Assembly: GCF_052857255.1 (NCBI RefSeq)
Contig: NC_135497.1
Location: forward strand, 545,758,031 to 545,822,030
Direction: 5' to 3'
Origin: Amblyomma americanum
Taxonomy: Eukaryota > Arthropoda > Arachnida > Ixodida > Ixodidae
Length of the DNA stretch: 64,000 bases
Program-made: the position numbers and the translations under genes
In this document: positions 51,073 through 63,250 of the stretch, piece after piece
How the letters are laid out: the number at the start of each line of letters is the position of its first letter
Numbering within the stretch: position 1 is the stretch's first letter
The notes under the pieces: model-generated
Database searches by the model: none
Told to the model about the DNA's origin: nothing
Seen by the model: the letters and a program-made list of their open reading frames with translations, nothing else

Positions 51073-51420
51073 GATAACTTTTTCATCATTACAATTGGAC
51101 ACTTGGTTGCAATAAGGGATTTGTAGCCGGTCGTTAGTAATAGTCTTATAAGTTTTTCGTAATTTCGAAAACGTGACTAGCGTCGGAGCCGTAGCTCAAC
51201 AATATTTGAGTATTTCTACTAGTTACATGCACTGGAGGGGTTGCTTTGCATGCATACTTCTCGAAAGCGCGTGTTTTTTGCACGATGTAGCCAAAATTTG
51301 TTGGACTACAGCGCCAGGGGTCATCGCTGTTTGAAAATTCTAAAACTGACATGCGTATCACTAACGACCGGCTACAAATATCTAATTGGAACCATGTGCC
51401 TAACTGTAATAGTTATAAAG
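51073..51420. mobile_element. MITE-like inverted-repeat element
   Basis: Arms 51073-51140 and 51359-51420 are imperfect reverse complements sharing TTTGTAGCCGGTCGTTAGT at their inner ends. The interior of about 220 bp has no coding sequence. The length and structure fit a non-autonomous DNA element. The superfamily is unknown. Confidence 0.6.
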
Positions 51421-51590
51421 CTAATTACCAGAACTTAGTCAGCCAACTAACTAGTTAACTTCATTCATCAGTTTTCTAATGTCCACCACCGCAGGTATTA
51501 TTGCGCCACAGAAGCCGTCTTGATACCTCAGAAAGGCTGCCTATTTTTTAAAAATTCCGGTTGACTTTCGCTGAAACAACCAGCACATAT

Positions 51591-52180
51591 ACAGGGTGTC
51601 AAGGCTAACTTTAGCCAAATGTAAAAAGACAAGATATTTGAGGTAGGCCAGAGAAACCACTTACATACACCTACCAACCGGCTTGCGCATCTAGGCAATT
51701 TTTGTTTTGCAATTAATTAATTCGCAATTAGGATAATTTTTCTTAATGCGTAAATATTGACTTCAGACAGAAAATGTGAATAGCAGAGTTGGAGAGCACC
51801 TTCAGAAACCCCCATTCTATTTATTTGCGATAAAGAAAGCCTCACGCGTATCTTTTTCTGAGCTCCAAATAAAGGCCGCGAAATAAAAAAAATACACGTG
51901 ACTAGCGCATTCGCGTGCCACGATTGTGCTGCTCTCAATCCTGGCTCTAGTGAACGAAATCAGCTGCTGGCAAGGCGCGACGACCTCATTGATCCGGCAA
52001 GCCGAAGTGTTGACGGTGCTCGCGACGCCTGTGCGAGCCAGTCTGCAAGCGTGACGGTGCTATTTGCAGCGAACGCACCGGGCGTTGTGTGCGCGATGAA
52101 ATGGCCAAAGGTGACAAACACAAATGCGACGAGTTTTCTTCGTCACTTAGAGGCAAAACCAGACAAGTGAAATACTTGAT
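51591..52180 (+). mobile_element. mariner-like 5' terminal region (copy C, left end)
   Basis: It begins ACAGGGTGTCAAGGCTAACT, like the reverse complement of the end of copy B. It continues with ACGATTGTGCTGCTCTCAA and GAACGAAATCAGCTGCTGG, which match copy B in reverse. The block 51950-52105 is also inverted at 55130-55236, after the transposase remnant. This supports one long-TIR element with later rearrangement. Confidence 0.55.
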
Positions 52181-53029
52181 TCGGTCGGAAGGGGTGCCGG
52201 CGGCGGTGTCGCTTCGCTAAGATGATGCTGAACACTCGAGGCAATGCTCAGAGGCGGCTGGCAATGTGCTCTGCTAAGTAAGGCAGGCGGCCAGGTTCGA
52301 TTAAAATTGTGCGAACCTAAGAGACTCTGCGGAAGACCGAAATGTTTTCTCGGCGCGCAGGACAGCTAGGTGTCTTAGCTGAGGACACAGATAATATTTT
52401 GGCGCTATTCTTTGGACACCCACAGAATAGAGAAAATAGATTCCGAAAGGTCAAAATTATCAGAGTGGCGAATGTTGGAAGACAACCTCTATCCTTATTA
52501 TGTGGAACTGCATCAAAATATGGGGCCACGTGGTTTTGAAAATCGGCCTCATTTTCTCAATTCGAATCTCATATAGACTGATTTTCTATAGTTTAGACCA
52601 TTTTATACTACGGGTGTCCCAGCTATCTTAAGCCAGGGTTTAAAAACATGCCAATTCACTCTAAGATGACGCGACCAAATGCATGGTATTGAAGATTGTG
52701 AGGAGAAAGTCACACATGATCCTCTCTTCTGCTTAACTGCGTATTCAGTCAAGGTAAACCGAAATCGCAAGGAACAAAGTTGGGAAAAAATTCCAGTTAC
52801 AAAGTTGTAGAACGGTCCGCAAAACGTCCGATTGAAGTTTCTGACGTCCATATACTGCGTATCAGATCTGTATGCTTACTGTGGATAACCGCGACATGCA
52901 AAAAAATCACACGGATTTAACTCTAGTTAAAGCCAAGATCGAGCGGTAGCTTTACGGTGATTTATATTTTTGGATTCTACTTGCCGTAACATTTTCAACG
53001 GTATAAGACGATATTGAAGCATAAAATTT
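52181..53029. other. Unassigned, with a second mariner-type end at 52609
   Basis: TACGGGTGTCCCAGCTATCT at 52609-52628 resembles the mariner terminal consensus and suggests a nested or duplicated end. An open frame at 52317-52539 (both strands) has no recognised motif. Confidence 0.35.
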
Positions 53030-53440
53030 AATTTTTAATCACTAATTAACAGGACGCGCTTAGGACCCGCAGTTACTCTAGTGCAATCGTACTCGATTTA
53101 CGCTATCCAACAGTATATGACAAGACGTTTTAGAGGAGAGTTGAAATTTTAATCCAATTTGCTTAAGTAGTGATAAATAATTATGCCTTAATGTTAGTTC
53201 GTGCAATCATGCTCGACATAACCTATCCAACGATATATGACTTGATGCTGTTGCGCAAAGTTCATATTTTGCCAGACTAACTAGTTAACGCTAGTGAATT
53301 AAATACTGCAATTAGTTCAGCGCAGTGATACTCAACATGGACTATCAACAGTATATGGTTTGATGATATACCGTAAAGTTGAATTTTTCATAACTGATAG
53401 CTAATTAACTGTAATCAATTACGACGCATAATTAAGTGGT
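53030..53440. repeat. Degenerate tandem repeat, period about 120 bp
   Basis: Three copies are anchored at 53081 (GTGCAATCGTACTCGATTTA), 53201 (GTGCAATCATGCTCGACATA) and 53320 (GCGCAGTGATACTCAACATG), each followed by CTATC(C)AACxxTATATGxxxxGA. It lies 5' of the mariner transposase remnant. Confidence 0.65.
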
Positions 53441-54095
53441 CAGTGAGTCATGTACTCGAAAACGGTCAGTGAGCCATGTGATCCTGCATCAGCTCAAAAT
53501 AGCGCACTACACTACGCGAGACTTTACACGAGCGGGCTATGCCCAAGGCCATTGGCTGAGCTTAAAGGTCATCCCGCCGCTTCCAAGCGTTCTCCGTAGT
53601 TCAACATAAAAAATTCAGTGACCGCTCAAAAAATTCCACTTCAAATCCCTCTTGGGCGCCGCGATTGTAGTGCTCTCAAAGGTTCCGCATACAGATGGAA
53701 AGCTCATTTAGCCGCGTGTAGTGCCGTTTAAAAGGTGACAAGGCAGCGACGCATGCATTGCCAGTGCGATTTGCGCCAGTGATAGAAATCGCTTGCGCTG
53801 CGTGAAGCTACTGACGGACGTGGCAGTACGTGACAGCCGTAAACAGACAATAGTGAATTGACTGTTGAATCTTGAGCGAATTTGATATGCCTTTTTCCAA
53901 TTAGGGAAAATAATAGATGATCCTTGCCCTAGGAGCTGCAGGAGCTGCAGGAATATCCTTGCAGCCACAACGATATTTCGAAGATGGCACCCTGGCACAC
54001 GACCTAGCCCGATGACAATTGTGCATCTCTACTAGAAGGTGAAGCAAACCGGCAGCTTCACATAATAATGAGGTACGCTCCAACGTTTTGTCCTT
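53441..54095. other. Unassigned, probable mariner 5' noncoding region
   Basis: GCGCCGCGATTGTAGTGCTCTCAA at 53656 resembles the subterminal word of copy C. No coding sequence was recognised. Confidence 0.35.
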
Positions 54096-54921
54096 TATGG
54101 CTGCTAATCCACACGCTAGCGTGCGTAACGTGAGTGCAGCGACCGTAGTGCTGAAGTCAACTGCCTGGAAGATTTTGAAAACAGCTGGACTGCACCCCTA
54201 TCATCTGCAGTACCATTAGTGCCTTCAGTCTGGAGATCTTCAAACCAGGCTCATTTTTGTGAAATGGGTTTTGATTCAGGAGGAGCAGCATTGTGACTTT
54301 GTCAGCAAGGTACTGTGGTTTGAAGAGGCAAAGTTTTCCCGGAATTCCCAAGTGAATATCAACAACGCACAGTACTGGAGTAAGCAAAATCCCTACCGGC
54401 TAGGAAAATCCCACCACCAGAGTCAATGGTCTTTTAATGTGCGGTGCGGAGTGTACGGAAGCACAGTCATTGGCCCACTATTTTTTAACGACACTATGAC
54501 CGGCAAAAGGTAGTTTAGTGAGAGCCTGAAGGGACCGGTTGAAGACTTCTGCAACAACTTCCCACTGCAGCGCCTTGGCGCGATGTGGTTTCAGCACGAC
54601 AGGGCTCAAGCCCATAGCTGTGGTCTAGCACAAGCATGGCTTGATATGACCTTCCCACAACAGTGATTAGGGAGGAACGGACCCATTCTGTGGACAGAAA
54701 GGTCCCCCGGCCTTAACCCTATTGACTTTTTCTTGTGGGGCTATATAAAGGACTGCGTATACGCAACGGAAACGACAACTCAAGAGGCCGTACAGGAGAG
54801 GATAACTGAAGTCTGCCGCAGTATTTCTCCGACGGTGCTCAAGGCAGCGACAGGAAGCCTTCTCAGAAGATACCAGTACTGCGTCGAAGCATACGGTGAC
54901 CTATTTGAGTACGTGTTGTGA
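54096..54921 (+). pseudogene. mariner-like transposase remnant (copy C)
   Basis: Plus strand, several stops. It reads AATVVLKSTAWKILKTAGLH (second HTH and linker), a TAG in place of a codon in HLQYH*CLQ, FVKWVLIQEEQHCDFVSKVL, WFEEAKFS (the first catalytic Asp of the usual DEAxF changed to Glu), QNPYRLGKSHHQSQWSFNV and YGSTVIGPLFFND, TAG, then WFQHDRAQAHSCGLAQAWLD (second Asp), a frameshift near 54665, and SPGLNPIDFFLWGYIKDCVY (third Asp). It ends at LFEYVL, stop 54919-54921. The catalytic change and stops make it dead. It is the same family as copy B. Confidence 0.8.
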
Positions 54922-55129
54922 AAGTGCTTGTTGAGAATAAAACGCAACTTTCAGTGAAAGACTACATGTGGCCGTTCTGGTGACTATTATTCTAGCATTG
55001 CCATTGCCTCCGCAGATCAGAATCCTCAGGCGATGCAACGCCGCCACCGGCATCCCCGCCGACCAAAGCAACTAATTTACTTATCTTCTTTTACCTCTCA
55101 GTGACGAATAAAGCTCGTCGCATTTGTGT

Positions 55130-55236
55130 TTTCCACTTTTGTGCTTTTCATCGCGCTCACAACGCCCGCTGCGTTCGCTACAGCTCGCACCGTCGCCATA
55201 CCAGCAGCTGATTTCGTTCACTCAAGCAAGGAGGTC
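55130..55236 (-). repeat. Inverted copy of mariner terminal block
   Basis: Reverse complement matches 51950-52105 through GAACGAAATCAGCTGCTGG and GCGAACGC(A)GCGGGCGTTG, with a short deletion. It is the 3' counterpart of the long terminal inverted repeat of copy C. Homology stops at about 55236. Confidence 0.55.
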
Positions 55237-57534
55237 TATTCTCGATATTCACATTTGCCGGTCGGCACCAAGTTGCCTCTCTGATTGGCTGTCAGAAGTG
55301 TCAGTCAGCGACAAGGCAGGGCAAAGTGGGTGTCAATCATCGTCTGTTGCATACGCACTTTTCGCGCGGACGTCAAATTGACGTAGCATTGAAAGAACAT
55401 TTTCAGCAGCTGTTCTTGGTGCCCGGCTAGTAAATATAAATGATTGTAAAGGGAAAAAGAAGGTACAGGTGGTACATATGAGAACACACGCGCTCGACTT
55501 TCCCATTTAGAGAAAATAGATGCACATGGAGAATGGCCGCTTCCTGAAATCTGATTGGCTGGAATAATGTCACGTGTAACACGTGATACGCTCACATTTT
55601 AAACTGATGTCAAATTTACGTTTTATCATTTCTTCGATGTGCTGCCATTGCTAAAAAGGGATGCAATTCGCCGCAATAATTTCGCCCGGGCAAAGGTACC
55701 CGAATTATGGAAATGAGTGAATGCAAAGCTGATTTATACGACGGTAGGACGCCGCAGTTTGATATGTATTTATTAGAAGCCAGAAGTAAGCTTAGAAAAG
55801 TCTTGTTTTGTTTGCACAATGCAGTGAAACGGCGTCATAAAGGCACATGTGAAATAAGCAAGGGATCAGAGCGTTATTAGCCAAAGCTTAAATGTGCAGC
55901 CGCATCAGGGCGCTAACTGCTCCCCCGTTGCAAACCCTCGTTCGCAGTGAGAGATTATGGGTCTGTGTGGTTAATGGAACGTGGTAATGGCGTCGCCGGC
56001 GGTGGTTTTGACGAGTTTTGCTGATTCTTGCATTTATTCATCGTTTGTTAAACCCTAGAACTGCGAGACGGGAGTGACTTTCGACAGCATCACGATGCTT
56101 TTGAGTTGGATTCGACTGGCAGCTCGTCTGTGCAATGACCAGACGATGCGTATGGTGTCGTGGCTATTCAAGGTTGCATTGCGGTGAGAGGCAGTGCCAA
56201 ACTGTCGAGCTCTGAGGTGCGATAGCCAGCAGTGAACGCCGCTGAACGGATTGGCTTTGCGTGCGTGATGAGTGGATGACACGGTAGTTGTTCACGTGGC
56301 CCGTCTACAAACTCCTGGAATGTGTCGGGCTTCTCGACGAGACATCCATGTGCGCTGGTGCACTATCTGATCACAGCGGTGTCAGCAAGACAGAGTAAAC
56401 GTCTGTCGGGAAAGGTACAACGTGACGCCTCCAGCATCATTGAGGTAATTTAAACGAAAGGTATAGCGGGGACAGCTTGTGCAGCATCATTCTCATTCCT
56501 TCTGCATGCAGGCTGAAATAACTTCAGAGCAGGAAACTGAGTATGCAGCGCACAGTCGTCCAGTTATGTGTGATAAAAATGCGTGAAAGCTTAAACGAAT
56601 ACTATAACCCGGCTAAAGTATTACTAATGAAGCACATAAAAGTGATTTCGCCACTCAAGCTGACATTTTTCTAGCAGTGTTACAGCATCAGTTACACAGT
56701 AGTCACGTGGGAATGACCGCAGGAGGGCGAAAATTTTTTTCCCCTAATTATTTCTGTAAGGGCACGCGGAAAACAAAAATATGTGTCTAATTTTTTCTAC
56801 AGGTGTGCTGTTCCTGCCGGGGAAGGTACCAGCACACAAGAAGCCTGTGTGGTATCCATCTGTGACCTATTTGTGTGGAACGTCTCTTCATTATCCTTTA
56901 CTGTCCGCATGGAAATCGTGAAACCGGTGAGCACGTGCTTAGTGTGTTGTGGCAGGCTTGAAGGGTCCACGTGTTTACTTGGAGTAACAATGCATACAGC
57001 TAGTGATATCTGATTGCAGTTATGCATAGTTTATTGAGCAAGGAAGGACGGTGTAAATAGAGCTGCATATTAAAATAATGTGCATGAATCATGACTATAG
57101 TCTTCAGATGACAGCATAGATAGTTGCGGGTGACACACATTGTTGTTCTGTGGCTTTCGATTTCTCTTACTACCCACAATGTCGTGGCAGCCTCATTTTG
57201 ATCGGTGCAAAATAGAAAAGCATGCATATACTAAAAAACTGAAGGTAGTCATGAGCAATTGAACTTGTGCCCTTCCGTGCAACATATTTTGTAGTGGTTT
57301 CTTTTACTGAGTATAAAAATACTCTAATATGAAATTAATTGTGGCTAAGAGTTTGGAAAATCTGCAATCAAGTGCCTGTTGCTATTATGAAAACAGTTCA
57401 ATTTGGTACTAATGATTGGTTTTGGACTGAACATATTTTGCAGTTATACGTGAAACAGACTGTAGTTAGACTTGCAGCTTCAAAAATTTTAAATATTTCG
57501 AAACCCAATGTCTACTTTGTTCGAAGATTTCAGT
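55237..57534. other. Unassigned sequence with one exon-like block
   Basis: At 56802-56926 a polypyrimidine tract plus CTACAG precedes an open stretch that ends at CCG|GTGAGC. Both one-frame readings are open, but no domain was recognised, so it may be a chance exon. Nothing else was identified. Confidence 0.25.
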
Positions 57535-57861
57535 CTACAACATTAACTTGCAGGTTATGGTGTGCGCCAAATGCAGATGTGGCGGACCACTCTCACCATG
57601 GGATCTAGGCTCGAAAGCCCTGATGCCAGATCCATCTTCGCTCACGTCTCGGCTGGACTGGTTACCTAGCTGAGTGGCCATACCAGGCTCCTGAATGAGT
57701 ACATGAGCTGTGTGCAAATATGTCATGTGCTGCACGGCATAGTAGACTTCTCTTCGAAGATCAGCACAGTTTGCATCCTGTAACCGAACACATTCATGCG
57801 CACTCAGCTGCAGGATCCTGACACCACCGGTGAGGGTTGATAATAGCAGGAGCATCAACAT
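57535..57861 (-). CDS. Unrecognised 108-codon ORF
   Basis: A minus-strand ORF with a hydrophobic N-terminus (MLMLLLLSTLTGGVRIL) and a polar remainder (RREVYYAVQHMTYLHTAHVL, then GNQSSRDVSEDG). The amino acid content looks protein-like and splice-like sites flank it (AG near 57860 on the minus strand), but no family is recognised. It could be an exon of a host or TE gene, or chance. Confidence 0.25.
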   Translation of the reverse strand: MLMLLLLSTLTGGVRILQLSAHECVRLQDANCADLRREVYYAVQHMTYLHTAHVLIQEPGMATQLGNQSSRDVSEDGSGIRAFEPRSHGESGPPHLHLAHTITCKLML

Positions 57862-58234
57862 CTACAACAAGTAGGAGGACGCAACACCATTTGGGTTCTA
57901 TCTGACAGACAGGAAGTGTATGGTCAACTGCGTGTGGGAATCGCACTCACTGCCATGGTTTTCAAATGTAGCAATGCCACAAGCAATCAATGTGCATTTT
58001 CTGTCTTTCAAGTTTCACAGCATACTGCTAAGAAGCTGGTGAAGTGTTCTTCATTTTGGTGCTGTTCTATAAACAGGACCATGTTTTGGCCTTTAATTTA
58101 GTAGTGGTATTCATGACAACAGAGATTAGATTCAAGGCGAAAGCCTTTATAGGCTCATGACTCGCCAGCGGGGATGTTCGCATAAAAGTGTCCCACTATA
58201 GCTGCAATCAAACGTGGTGGAGGTGTCCACTACT
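57862..58234. other. Unassigned sequence
   Basis: No gene or repeat was recognised. GCGAAAGCCTTTATAGGCTC at 58137-58156 contains a short imperfect inverted repeat. Confidence 0.35.
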
Positions 58235-58953
58235 ATCCATGGTAAAACAGCGATGAAAAACACGAGGGCGGAACAAACACGACGACACGAGCACTGACTT
58301 TCAACTGGTGATTTATTACGCACATGTGTACATATACTATTCCCGCGATACACTAAACAGAACAAAAAATATTGAAGAAGCAATGCGTCATCACTGAACA
58401 TCTTAAATCTACATTTCTACAAATGCATGCTCCAGAAAGGTGATTTCGCTGTTAGTCAGTGATAATGAGGGCTTGCTAATGCATGCTGCACCCCCTTGTC
58501 CCTTACTATCTGATCCTTGTGGTTGAAGGTGACGAATGTCTGATGAAGAAATGGGGCGCACGTGTGCTTACGTTGCCTGCAGTGCCGCGCCAAATTCGAA
58601 CCAGCTGCCCTGTCCAAGGAATTGTGATGCTCTCTCAGGCGTTCGTTGAGACATCGCCCAGTCTGGCCAAAATACCATCCACCGCATTAAAAGGGGGTCT
58701 TGTAAACAATACCTTCGGCACACTCAACCCTCCCCTCTACGTGTGCTGTGGTACAACCACCACCAATCCTCCTTCCTAGTAGGGACTCTCGCTTCCGCTG
58801 CACATCTCGGCAAATGTTGCTTAATTTTCTGCGAGACGAAAGTACATCAATTCCAAATTTCCGCCTAACTTTCTTCAGACGGTGTGATAATGCCTGGACG
58901 TGTCGTCGTGTTTGTTCCGTTCTCGTATTTTCCCGCGCTCTTTTACCATGGAT
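58235..58953 (-). mobile_element. Penelope-like foldback element with GIY-YIG fragment
   Basis: Arms 58235-58300 and 58898-58953 are inverted copies (ATCCATGGTAAAA...CGACGACACG). On the minus strand the interior reads HRLKKVRRKFGIDVLSSRRK, VECAEGIVYKTPF, a stop where a Ser or Pro is expected, CGGWYFGQTGRCLNERLREH (the YxGxTxxxxxxRLxEH core of the GIY-YIG nuclease), NLARHCRQRK and FNHKDQIVR. This is the distal RT linker and endonuclease of a Penelope-like element. It is a different lineage from 48640-49982, with the same overall design as 31778-32304. Confidence 0.75.
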
Positions 58954-61082
58954 GAGAGCTACTGTGTCCTTCCCTCAAAAACCTTTCCTCAAAACGCATG
59001 CCTTCACATTCCTCCACGTAAGCAGGCAAGCGTCCTCACAGTTAAATAAGAATTAATTAGCAATAAGAGTGCTTAATACCTGCGCTTCAGCCTACTGCGC
59101 ATGCGTGTGACGTCATTGAGTGAAGCCACCATCGTTAGAGAGGAGCGCTTCCCTGGCAATCTTGCCAGATGCCTGCTGAATTGTGATGTAGAAGGAGGAC
59201 GCCTAAACCATGTCCTGTGTCTCCAGCAACCAAGCGTACGCGTGCTAATGCGAAGGGGTTGTGAAGAGAATAATTGTGTAGTCATTAATCAACATCGTCA
59301 ACATACATCATTGACACAAGCAGCAACACTGTGCTAAAGGCATTCGCCTCACCGCACTTTATGTCGACAAAGTGTCCCCATGAATTTTTCTTGGGTGCTG
59401 CAGTTTTTTCGTGAGTCAAGAAGTGCCCCAAGTACTTTCCGCCTATCGTCGGCCAATTTGCTGAGTGTGTGCTTCAACTCATGCTTTGGAGATTTTGAAG
59501 AAATGCCGTTCCTTGTAGTGCCTCCTTACATGTCCTGTTTGTGTACAGCACATTTTATATGGTGCTTCAGTGAAAGAAAGGAAGACACAAAAATGTTTTT
59601 CTAGCATCATAGTGTTGCATGGGAATCCTTTCACTAGTGCTTTTCCGTTTGCTTTGGTGTTTGAGGAGAGCCAGCAGTCCATAACATGCTCAACCTACAT
59701 CAAGGTCCCTGCGTCTGCAGTCATTTAGAGCATCTCTACGGGGTGCAACACATCTTGCGTGGCACCGTTTGTGTGGTAAGATTGCAACATGCTTTGCTTC
59801 ATGACATTTGGATGCCTCTGTGTGCTTGCTTTCGACTGCCTCTTTTGCATGCTGCACGTGGTTATACAGCAATGAACTGTTCTTCTTGAGGGAAAAGTCA
59901 GGCGATTGTTTCATGGTCAATATCTTCGAGATGACAATGCAAGGCTTGGGCAGAGTTTTGTCAGGCTACCCATTGCCATCTTCGAACTTAAATTTGTACC
60001 CGTGACGAAAACCGACAAATTCTACACTAATTCAGTTGAAGGTTACTGGAAGTATAAATTATGCAGCTGGATGTAATTTCAACAATACAGCTTCAGATGG
60101 CATTTTGCAGCTGGAAGGGTATGATCCAGTTAGTTCAGTAATCCAGCTGGAAATTGACAGTAATAGTAGTAGTAGTAAACTTTGTTATTCATCTTTCTGG
60201 GTTACTCAGGTGGTCTTCCCAGGTCCGGGATCTTTTTCTTTTACCGAAATAATTTTGTGAACTAGGCTATCTACCTCCCAGTCAAACTGTGTTAAATCCC
60301 ATTTTCATTGACTCAATCATTTCCAATTTGCTTCATGCAAATTGAGGATGTTGTTCGGTGGCTTGAAGAAAAATCCCAGACAGCCTATTTGCCCTCTACA
60401 CCCTCATTGTGACTGGACGGTCAGTGTACGTGCTTCCAATTTTTTGTTTAGCAAAGGTGACTGTGGGTACTCCTCTTTGCAAATTACGCAACAATAATGT
60501 GCGTTGAATGTTTATGTGCACTGTTGAATGTTTATGAAATGCAGGTCTGTCCATAAAAAAATTCTTATCTTTTTACACAAGGCGTATTGTTCAATATATA
60601 ATGTTGCACTAGATAATGAGTCTCAATTAGGCTGCATAATGAATTCTAGGATTCATGAAGGACAGTGATGAAAATAAACTATTTTTGAAAAACAAGCTTC
60701 CATTAACTTGTCACTGTACATGTAAAACACACCTTACCCGGACAAGTTGCAACACCTAAAAGGCATAGCAACTTGTTTCGCTGCCAAATGTAGTAGGAGG
60801 ACAATTAACCTCAGCATCTGAAGGCATTAGGCGAGAGTTTTAATGGCTCCCTGCAGTGGTTTCTCTTCACAAACACAGTCGCTGTTCTTCATTCATGTTC
60901 GCACATGTGTCACAATTATCTTAACACAGGTTCGACATTCTTGTCTTTGAACTCTTGCACACTGCAGTTTGCCCACATGATGTTACTGTAACTGGTTTTT
61001 CAATGATTGGCACATCTCTTGTTCACTGCAGTAAATACATTAATAAGTTTCAAATGAAGCCAACAGTACGCACACATCACGA
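58954..61082. other. Unassigned sequence
   Basis: More than 2 kb of AT-rich sequence with only short ORFs and no recognised domain, tRNA or repeat end. A short AGT repeat sits at 60162-60177. Confidence 0.4.
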
Positions 61083-61103
61083 CCCCCCCCGCCCCCCCCC
61101 CCC
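61083..61103. repeat. Poly-C run
   Basis: A run of C interrupted by one G. A likely sequencing-difficult spot. Confidence 0.9.
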
Positions 61104-61133
61104 ATCCCTTTTGTTCCTCAGTACAGTCAATGT

Positions 61134-61198
61134 GCCTGCGTGGTCTAGTTGGTAGAGTGTGCCTGGCTGGTGACCCAATGGTCTTTGAAGCCAGACTG
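61134..61198 (+). ncRNA. tRNA-like fragment (pseudogene or SINE head)
   Basis: GCGTGGTCTAGTTGGTAGAG matches an A-box, and GGTCTTTGAAGCC is a weak B-box at the expected distance. The acceptor stem does not close, so it is a decayed tRNA or a tRNA-derived repeat. Confidence 0.4.
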
Positions 61199-63137
61199 AA
61201 ATTTAATCAGATATCTTGTATGCAAAATTTATTACTCAATGAGATGAAGTAGTTTGAGACATGTGCTGACATTTGACTTAAATTACAAGTGCTGTTTTCA
61301 GTGACTTATTCCAGAGATGCCCGCGTGGCGCGGCTTTTGACACAATGCCGTCTGGATAACGCTTGGTTTTCGGCTGAATGGCAGCCTTAATGATGTCCTG
61401 TTATAAACCTCTCCTTGGCAGTGGTGTGTGCAGGCTCTCCATACCTTTCTTTTCTGTTGGCACATATTGCCAAATAACGTCTGAACACTAATTACGATGC
61501 CATCACATTTCACGCAGGAGTAAATATAATACCTGGTAGTAATCACAAAGAAAATTTTTTTCTGACAGTCTAAAACAAAACAGCAGCCTATTTCCACCTG
61601 ACTTGGATTGGTTTCATACTTCTACTTGAACCTGAGGAGAAAATAGCCAGCAAAGCTGTACGAGAAGGTAATTCTTCAGGAAGCCTAAACTTCATGCACG
61701 AGCACTTTCAATGACTACAACTTCCTCATTTTGCAACCTGTTGTATCATTTTATTTGTGATGAATACTTTCTGTTCATGACTTGCTTACCATGCTTCAAA
61801 CTGCCTTAATCGTGCTGAAAAACACACCCATGTTCACACACCACTGTGAATCTTAAGTGTTCCATTTTTTTCTTTCACATAGTCAAGGGCTGTAATAGCC
61901 TTATTGCCAATGCAGTTCACCACGGTAATCTTGCGCACTTCAAGTGCTTCTTTGATCAAATAATCTATGAGCTGTATACGAGCTTTGTCCTCATTACAGA
62001 CAGGCCCTTTCTTATTGAAATGTGGTAATGTATCGTTACTGAGCACCTTTGGGGTAATGTATTGTTACAGAGATACTTCGACTTGTCCTCAGTGTCCTTT
62101 CAGACTTTCCCAATATTGCAACGCCTACTCATGGTATGGTGGCCTTCATTGACCTGTAGACGTCATGTTTTTAGTGTCCATGCAGAGTTTCGGTTGTTTA
62201 TTTTAATGCACAGTAAAGGAAACTACTTTGAAATTGAATGCAATTCATTGAGCATTACTCTCCTGCAGTGCACGTTAGTGCCTTCACAAGGTCTTCATTG
62301 CATCAATGAGTGGTGTAAATGTTGCCTAACCGCATTGTGATACACCGCTTGAAAAGAACCAACAATGACCCTTATATGTATGTGATGAGGAGTGTACACA
62401 GGGAAGGTTAAACACTTGCACATCAGGCAACAAACATTGCTGAAGCCTGTTGTACATTCCTCATGGAGTGCGCAGGTCTTGCCAAAATCATTACACATCC
62501 AGTGTTATCATGCAGCATTAATGAACCTTTTGCCAGAATACCACTGCCTGTGTGTGATGCTGCCTCCCTGAAATATTGTGCTGAGGGCCACGTTAGCCTT
62601 GCATTTCTTGCCTCCTTTGTGTGTTATCTTGCTGCTGTCATGCTTGTGCTTTTCTTGTCGTGTTGCTCTTCTTCCTTCTTAATTGTGGTGTCTGCAACTT
62701 CACAGTTGTTTTTATTCTCCTTTGGTTCCTTCGCCTCACCCTGAGACATGTTCATGCTTCATGTGCCACGTGCACTGGATATTGCGTGTGTATGTGCACA
62801 TTAAGATATCAAATAGCATCAATCGAATAAAGCAAGTGTCTTGCACACTGCATGAATCTTTGTAATGTGGCACAACCCTCCGCCTTCACTCTCCACATCT
62901 TTATTCGTCCTGCTCCTTGAGATTGAGCCGCATATGTGAATACTTTTTTTCCAGGTGACGTGTTCACCTCTCCAGACATTAAACCTTTCTCTCTTACTAG
63001 GAATGTTACTGCGTTAAAAGGAGCCATCTGCTGCTGCCGCAGATACATAACGGTTGCCTTATAGCAAATGAATCACAGGGCTCTGCGTGACAAATTTTGT
63101 TTAACCTTCTGCATTGTGGTGTTACCTTCCATCAGAC
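61199..63137. other. Unassigned sequence
   Basis: AT-rich, short ORFs only. ORFs of 60 to 99 codons (for example 61298-61597 minus and 62463-62744 plus) show no recognised motif. The latter has a hydrophobic stretch, VSLAFLASFVCYLAAVMLVL, that could be a chance membrane-like segment. Confidence 0.35.
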
Positions 63138-63250
63138 GAAGTCGTCATCATCAACATCATCCTGACTGCGCCCAATGGAGGGCAAAGGCCCCTCCTATGT
63201 GTCCCCAATTAAACCTGTCTTTCGCCAGCTGCACCCACAGCGCCCGCCTT
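63138..63250 (-). mobile_element. 3'-end fragment of an RTE LINE
   Basis: GTCATCATCAACATCATCCT, then GACTGCGCCCAATGGAGGGC and CCAATTAAACCTGTCTTTCG, match the same end of the RTE copy at 30373-30470. It is a third truncated copy in the window. Confidence 0.7.

Noticed and set aside
53030..53440. CRISPR-like array
   Set aside because: Repeats are long, diverged and adjacent without unique spacers, in a eukaryotic TE setting.
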